Shown here piece by piece: positions 6,587 to 9,991 of a stretch of DNA of 9,991 nucleotides. Both the position numbers and the translations under genes were made by a program. The notes beneath the pieces were generated by a model. The model searched no databases. It saw only the letters and a list, made by a program, of their open reading frames with translations, and was not told the origin of the DNA. This DNA comes from Cetobacterium sp. UBA6069 (lineage in GTDB: Bacteria; Fusobacteriota; Fusobacteriia; Fusobacteriales; Fusobacteriaceae), in assembly GCA_002428805.1 (NCBI GenBank), contig DIXX01000062.1, positions 83,026 through 93,016 on the forward strand, written 5' to 3'. Positions within the stretch are counted from its first letter, which is position 1. The number at the start of each line of letters is the position of its first letter.

Positions 6587-7675
6587 TTATAGTATTCCTC
6601 TTAATCTAACTACTCCTAACGCAAGCATTCCTAAAAATAATGCAACAATCCAAAATCTCATTGTTACTTTTGTTTCAGGCAATCCAGCTAACTCAAAATG
6701 ATGATGTATTGGAGCCATTCTAAAGACCCTTTTTCCTCTCATTTTAAAAGATCCGACTTGTAGAATAACTGATACTGCTTCTAAAACAAATACTCCACCT
6801 ATTATAGGCAATAATAGCTCTTGTTTTAAAAGTATTGCTACAACTCCTAATATTCCTCCTAAAGTTAGAGAACCCGTATCTCCCATAAATATCTGAGCTG
6901 GGTAGAAGTTATACCATAAAAACCCTAGCCCGGCTCCTATTAAAGCTGATAAGAAAACTGAGAGCTCACCTATTCCTGCTATATAGTGTAAATTAAGGTG
7001 ACTACTTAATTCTATATGACCTGTAAAATATGCTATTATTCCAAGTATCGTTGCTCCTACAACCACTGGCATTATTGCTAATCCATCTAATCCATCTGTT
7101 ATATTTACTGCATTTGATGTTCCCATCAAAACTAAGGCTATAAATACCAGCATCATTGCTCCACCTAAATATAAATTACTGTTAGATACAATTGGATTCA
7201 CTATTGATAAATCCAATACTTTATTTCCTGTTAAACCAAACTCTTTTATAAAGTACCATGTTAAAATAGCTATAAAACACTGTCCCATAAGCTTTTTCTT
7301 TCCAGATAAACCTTTTTTATTTACTGTAAATTTTTTATAGTCATCTATAAATCCGATACTACTAAATAAAATAGTTATAACAAACATCAAAATTAAAAAC
7401 TTATTAAATATATCTCCTATAAAAAGTGATGTTAATAATGTTCCAAATATTATTAAAATACCACCCATTGTTGGAGTTCCTTTTTTAGAAAAATGACTCA
7501 CAGGCCCTTCTTCTCTTATTGATTCTCCAAATTTTTTAACTTTCAAATACTGTATAAACGGTTTTCCTGTTATTAAGACAACTAAAAATGCTAATATAAA
7601 CCCTAAAAAACTTCTTAAATATATTGATTTAAGTCCTTCTAAAACTGGAAAATATCCTGCCAACAAATATAGCAT
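6587..7675 (-). CDS. mraY: Phospho-N-acetylmuramoyl-pentapeptide transferase MraY
   Basis: An integral inner-membrane enzyme (EC 2.7.8.13) that transfers phospho-MurNAc-pentapeptide from UDP to undecaprenyl phosphate, giving lipid I. The 362 residues match the E. coli length (360) and alternate hydrophobic segments consistent with about ten membrane helices and a periplasmic N-terminus. Diagnostic cytoplasmic-loop motifs are all present: GPVSHFSKKGTPTMGG at 57-72, Asp111-Asp112 in IDDYKKF, NAVNITDGLDGLA at 188-200, the nucleophile-region Asp266 in FMGDTGSL, and the triple histidine at 324-326 in APIHHHFEL. The ATG at 7675 has AAAGGAG 8 nt upstream. It lies 17 bp after murF and is probably cotranscribed with it. 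A hairpin with T-tract immediately follows its stop. Confidence 0.97.
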   Translation of the reverse strand: MLYLLAGYFPVLEGLKSIYLRSFLGFILAFLVVLITGKPFIQYLKVKKFGESIREEGPVSHFSKKGTPTMGGILIIFGTLLTSLFIGDIFNKFLILMFVITILFSSIGFIDDYKKFTVNKKGLSGKKKLMGQCFIAILTWYFIKEFGLTGNKVLDLSIVNPIVSNSNLYLGGAMMLVFIALVLMGTSNAVNITDGLDGLAIMPVVVGATILGIIAYFTGHIELSSHLNLHYIAGIGELSVFLSALIGAGLGFLWYNFYPAQIFMGDTGSLTLGGILGVVAILLKQELLLPIIGGVFVLEAVSVILQVGSFKMRGKRVFRMAPIHHHFELAGLPETKVTMRFWIVALFLGMLALGVVRLRGIL

Positions 7676-7692
7676 CCCTCTTACTCCTTTGA

Positions 7693-8982
7693 CTACATAA
7701 TTATTTCTTCTAATTTCATTCCTCTAGATCCTTTTAATAAAACCCCTACATTTTTTATGTTTCTTATAGAATCTTTTATTGTATTTTTATTCTCAAAACA
7801 TATTATTCTTGAGTCATTTAATATCTCAGAAGCTTTTTTCATTCTTTCACCATAGACAAAAATTTTATAAAAATCATGTTCTAAAGCTTCTAATAAAACT
7901 TCTTTGTGATATTCTATCTCTTTCTCTCCTAATTCAAGAGCATCTCCCAATACAACAACTTTGTTTCTATCTAGTGGAAGTGACGAAAAAGCTTTTAATG
8001 CCATTTTCATTGAGACTGGACTTGCATTATAAGCATCGTTTATATATAAAACTTCATCTTTTATAATTTTTTCAAATCTCATTCCTGTTATCTCTATATT
8101 TTTTAAAGATTCTCTTATTTCTGGATAACTCATATCAAATATCTTTCCTAATACAATTCCAAAAGAAGAATTAATCGCATTATACGAGCCATTTAAAGGA
8201 ATAAAATAGGTCTCTTTATTCAAATTAAAGCTGATTCCTTCGTAATCATCCTTTTCACTATTGATAATATAATCATTTTGCTCTTTAAAACCAATCTTTA
8301 TTCCCTCTAATGATTTAAAATAAGGGTCATCTCCATATAGTAGTGTATTTTCACTTGAAACATATTTTAAAAGCTCTGTTTTTGCTTTAAATACATTGTC
8401 TCTATTTTTTAAAAATTCTAAATGAGAATCTCCAATATTTGTTATCACAGCATAATCTGGCGCAGCTATTTTTGATAATAAATCAATCTCTCCTAGATTG
8501 CTCATACCCATCTCTAAAACAACCATCTCATCATCATCTTGGAGCTGAAGAAGAGTAAATGGTAATCCTATATGATTATTGTGATTACCTAAAGTTTTTT
8601 TAGCTTTATAGCGCTTTGATAAAATTCCAAAAATAAAATCTTTAGTTGTAGTTTTTCCTTCACTTCCTGTTATAGCCACAACTTTTATTTTTAACCTTTG
8701 TCTATACATTTTCGCTAGTTCTTGTAAAGTCTCAATACTATTTTCGACTTTTATAACATTTGAAAAAGTTAACTCTTTTATATCTCTATCACAAATAACT
8801 ATTTCTGCTCCTCTTTTTAAAGCTTCATCTACGTAGTTATTTCCATTGTTTATAGCTATAAATAATGACCCTTTTGTTACTTTCTTACTATCCATTTGAA
8901 CATTGGTTATAAAAACATTTTCTGTTAATTTATAATCTAGTTTTCGAAAGTATGATATTAGAACTTCTGTAAATGTTTTCAA
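7693..8982 (-). CDS. murF: UDP-N-acetylmuramoyl-tripeptide--D-alanyl-D-alanine ligase MurF (probable TTG start)
   Basis: A cytoplasmic Mur ligase (EC 6.3.2.10) that attaches the dipeptide made by Ddl, completing UDP-MurNAc-pentapeptide. From the TTG at 8982 the product is 429 residues: a substrate domain with the DSKKVTKGSLFIAI stretch from residue 31, the P-loop GSEGKTTT at 106-113, GNHNNHIGLP at 132-141, EMG at 157-159, NIGDSH at 182-187, likely carbamylated Lys201 in AKTEL, and C-terminal NDAYNASP at 315-322, GDALELG at 346-352 and KGSRGMKLE at 417-425. The open frame extends to ATG 9009, nine codons earlier, but that ATG has no ribosome site and coincides with the predicted transcription start. 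AAGGGG lies 8 nt before the TTG, and the TTG start puts the DSKK motif at the same distance from the N-terminus as the matching TDTRK in E. coli MurF. The family call is certain; the start is probable. Confidence 0.94.
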   Translation of the reverse strand: MKTFTEVLISYFRKLDYKLTENVFITNVQMDSKKVTKGSLFIAINNGNNYVDEALKRGAEIVICDRDIKELTFSNVIKVENSIETLQELAKMYRQRLKIKVVAITGSEGKTTTKDFIFGILSKRYKAKKTLGNHNNHIGLPFTLLQLQDDDEMVVLEMGMSNLGEIDLLSKIAAPDYAVITNIGDSHLEFLKNRDNVFKAKTELLKYVSSENTLLYGDDPYFKSLEGIKIGFKEQNDYIINSEKDDYEGISFNLNKETYFIPLNGSYNAINSSFGIVLGKIFDMSYPEIRESLKNIEITGMRFEKIIKDEVLYINDAYNASPVSMKMALKAFSSLPLDRNKVVVLGDALELGEKEIEYHKEVLLEALEHDFYKIFVYGERMKKASEILNDSRIICFENKNTIKDSIRNIKNVGVLLKGSRGMKLEEIIM

Positions 8983-8990
8983 TTCAACAT

Positions 8991-8996
8991 CCCCTT
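8991..8996 (-). promoter_or_regulatory. Ribosome binding site supporting the murF TTG start
   Basis: AAGGGG, preceded by further A residues, is 8 nt before TTG at 8982. No comparable site precedes the upstream in-frame ATG at 9009 (the 20 nt before it are A/T-rich with only GG at 9023-9022). This is the main evidence for starting murF nine codons later. Confidence 0.6.
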
Positions 8997-9015
8997 TTTT
9001 AATTTTCATTCTAAT

Positions 9016-9045
9016 ATTTTACCATTTTTTTAGTACTCTTTTCAA
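9016..9045 (-). promoter_or_regulatory. Sigma-70-like promoter for murF (extended -10)
   Basis: In the 43-bp gap between the lipid kinase gene and murF, the minus strand has TTGAAA (9045-9040, 5 of 6 consensus), an 18-nt spacer, and TAAAAT (9021-9016, 5 of 6) preceded by TGG, which forms an extended -10 element. Transcription would begin at about 9009-9010, giving a leader of about 27 nt before the TTG start of murF. There is no terminator in the gap, so read-through from the kinase gene is also possible. Confidence 0.55.
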
Positions 9046-9052
9046 ATTTTTT

Positions 9053-9943
9053 TTAGCTTATTCCTAAAACTTTTAAGCCGTTGTGAATGCACTCTATCTC
9101 TATAGGTAGTTTAGGGCCTGTTTCACCATCTATATCTGTTGAATAATTTTCAACACCCACAATTTTCAGCAGTTTAGTTTTAAAATATTTCACCGAATGA
9201 ATATCTTTTTCAAGATGAGTCTTTGTTGCTAAAGCTGCCCCTATTTCTGGTACATCTCCTATGAAATCAGGTTTTAAAACCAACACATCAAAATATCCGT
9301 CATCTAATTTTGCATTATAAGCAAGTTCAAAATTACCTGCACTTTTTCCATTAAAAATTAAAACTGATATAACATCTGTTATTGCTGTATATTCATCACT
9401 TTCTAATATAACTTTTAATTTTTTAATTTTTGTCATTTCTTTTATTCCATTTAGAACATAAGCCAATTTTCCCAATGTTTTTATCATTGTTCTATCTGTA
9501 GTTTGTGAAATTGTTGAAAAAACTCCAACACTAACAATATTTATAAAGTATTTCTCATTAACTTTTCCTAAATCTATACTTTTAGGCTCACTTAACAGAA
9601 TTTTTCTACAAGCTTTTTCTATATCTCTTGGCATCCCAATTACATTGGCAAAATCATTTGCTGTGCCCGTAGGAAGTATTGCAATTGGAATATCTGCATT
9701 ATTTCTTTTCAAAATATTTACAAAACTATTTATCGTTCCATCTCCACCAGATATTAGAAAATGATCATAACTTTCAATATCTTCTAAAATAGATTCTCTT
9801 TTGCATTCTTTTGAAATTCTAAATATATCTACCACATATCCATGTTCCTGATAAACCGAGAAAATTTTATCTAACTCTTTTAAAATTTTTCCACCACCAG
9901 ATACAGGATTATATATTAATTTAACCTTTTTTTGCTTCGACAT
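9053..9943 (-). CDS. Diacylglycerol kinase family lipid kinase (YegS/DgkB type)
   Basis: A soluble, membrane-associated kinase of the DAGK catalytic superfamily, which phosphorylates diacylglycerol or a related lipid alcohol with ATP; the actual substrate is not evident. The 296 residues are typical in length. The N-terminal domain shows LIYNPVSGGGK at 9-19, the nucleotide-binding GGDGT at 66-70 and LPTGTANDFANVIGMPRD at 90-107. IDLGKVN at 123-129 leads into the beta-rich C-terminal domain, with NGKSAGNF at 198-205, DDGYFDVLVL at 214-223 and IDGE at 271-274. The ATG at 9943 has GGAGG 9 nt upstream. It lies just upstream of murF in the same direction; supply of phosphatidic acid or lipid-carrier turnover would fit the context, but that is inference. 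I do not assign dgkB or yegS because family members differ in substrate. Confidence 0.92.
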   Translation of the reverse strand: MSKQKKVKLIYNPVSGGGKILKELDKIFSVYQEHGYVVDIFRISKECKRESILEDIESYDHFLISGGDGTINSFVNILKRNNADIPIAILPTGTANDFANVIGMPRDIEKACRKILLSEPKSIDLGKVNEKYFINIVSVGVFSTISQTTDRTMIKTLGKLAYVLNGIKEMTKIKKLKVILESDEYTAITDVISVLIFNGKSAGNFELAYNAKLDDGYFDVLVLKPDFIGDVPEIGAALATKTHLEKDIHSVKYFKTKLLKIVGVENYSTDIDGETGPKLPIEIECIHNGLKVLGIS

Positions 9944-9965
9944 ATGGCTTGGCCTCCAATTTTTG

Positions 9966-9971
9966 AGTATA
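9966..9971 (-). promoter_or_regulatory. Possible -10 element upstream of the lipid kinase gene
   Basis: TATACT (5 of 6 consensus) lies at 9971-9966, with initiation expected near 9959, just ahead of the kinase ribosome site GGAGG (9957-9953). The matching -35 would fall across the window edge and cannot be read, so this is weak. Confidence 0.25.
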
Positions 9972-9991
9972 AAAAAAAGATTGGCAACTTC
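9971..9991 (-). terminator. Probable 3' half of an intrinsic terminator of the upstream gene (cut by window edge)
   Basis: The minus strand enters the window as GAAGTTGCCAATC followed by eight T residues (9978-9971). A GC-containing arm directly before a long T-tract, 27 nt ahead of the next gene, is what the second half of a rho-independent terminator looks like. The first arm, expected to resemble GATTGGCAACTTC, would be beyond the right edge, so the hairpin itself cannot be confirmed. Confidence 0.4.

Noticed and set aside
6586..6591. Perfect TATAAT on the minus strand at the end of mraY, as a murD promoter
   Set aside because: No acceptable -35 lies 16-19 nt upstream and there is no TG extension. 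It overlaps the last codon and stop of mraY (CTATAA) in AT-rich DNA, and the start would fall inside the terminator stem.
7779..8066. Plus-strand open frame of 95 codons opposite murF
   Set aside because: It is antisense to the conserved C-terminal half of MurF; its His/Leu/Phe-rich product reflects the reverse complement of AT-rich codons.
9956..9984. Short inverted repeat CCAAT...ATTGG before the lipid kinase gene as an operator
   Set aside because: Five base pairs around a 19-nt, T-rich interval is within chance expectation, and the left copy is better explained as part of the terminator arm.
1..9991. An undescribed defence, mobile or accessory system
   Set aside because: All coding sequence is accounted for by core cell wall and division genes plus one lipid kinase. 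There are no transposase, integrase, CRISPR repeats or tRNA sequences, and no evident composition change along the window.

Overview
The window is a compact, AT-rich chromosomal segment (GC clearly low, by eye around 30%) in which every gene lies on the minus strand. In transcription order, right to left, it reads: lipid kinase, murF, mraY, murD, murG, murC, murB, ddl, ftsQ, ftsA (cut by the left edge). This is the division and cell wall (dcw) cluster. The base composition, the murG-murC-murB-ddl-ftsQ-ftsA order without ftsW, and MurG details such as GNYISIP and QEQN point to the Fusobacteriota (a Fusobacterium, Cetobacterium or Ilyobacter relative). The genus cannot be fixed from the sequence alone.

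Layout: 9053-9943 encodes a DagK/YegS-type lipid kinase, preceded at the right edge by what looks like half of an intrinsic terminator. A short gap (9010-9052) carries a good sigma-70-like promoter for murF. murF and mraY follow closely. Right after the mraY stop there is a hairpin plus T-tract on the transcribed strand (about 6556-6585), so the cluster appears to be split, or attenuated, between mraY and murD. From murD down to ftsA the genes are packed with gaps of 0-10 bp or small overlaps, except for 33 bp between ddl and ftsQ. Several Shine-Dalgarno sequences overlap the preceding stop codon or gene end. ftsQ starts with TTG, ftsA with GTG, and murF probably with TTG.

Function: Ddl makes D-Ala-D-Ala. 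MurB finishes UDP-MurNAc. MurC, MurD and MurF (with MurE, not here) build UDP-MurNAc-pentapeptide. MraY puts it on undecaprenyl phosphate to form lipid I, and MurG adds GlcNAc to form lipid II. FtsQ and FtsA belong to the divisome that uses lipid II at the septum. All catalytic motifs checked are present and no gene is frameshifted.

There is no gene-free stretch longer than 60 bp. I see no mobile element, CRISPR array, RNA gene or accessory island, and no undescribed system. The observations worth a second look are regulatory (the internal terminator, the murF promoter and start) and lineage-specific details of the enzymes.
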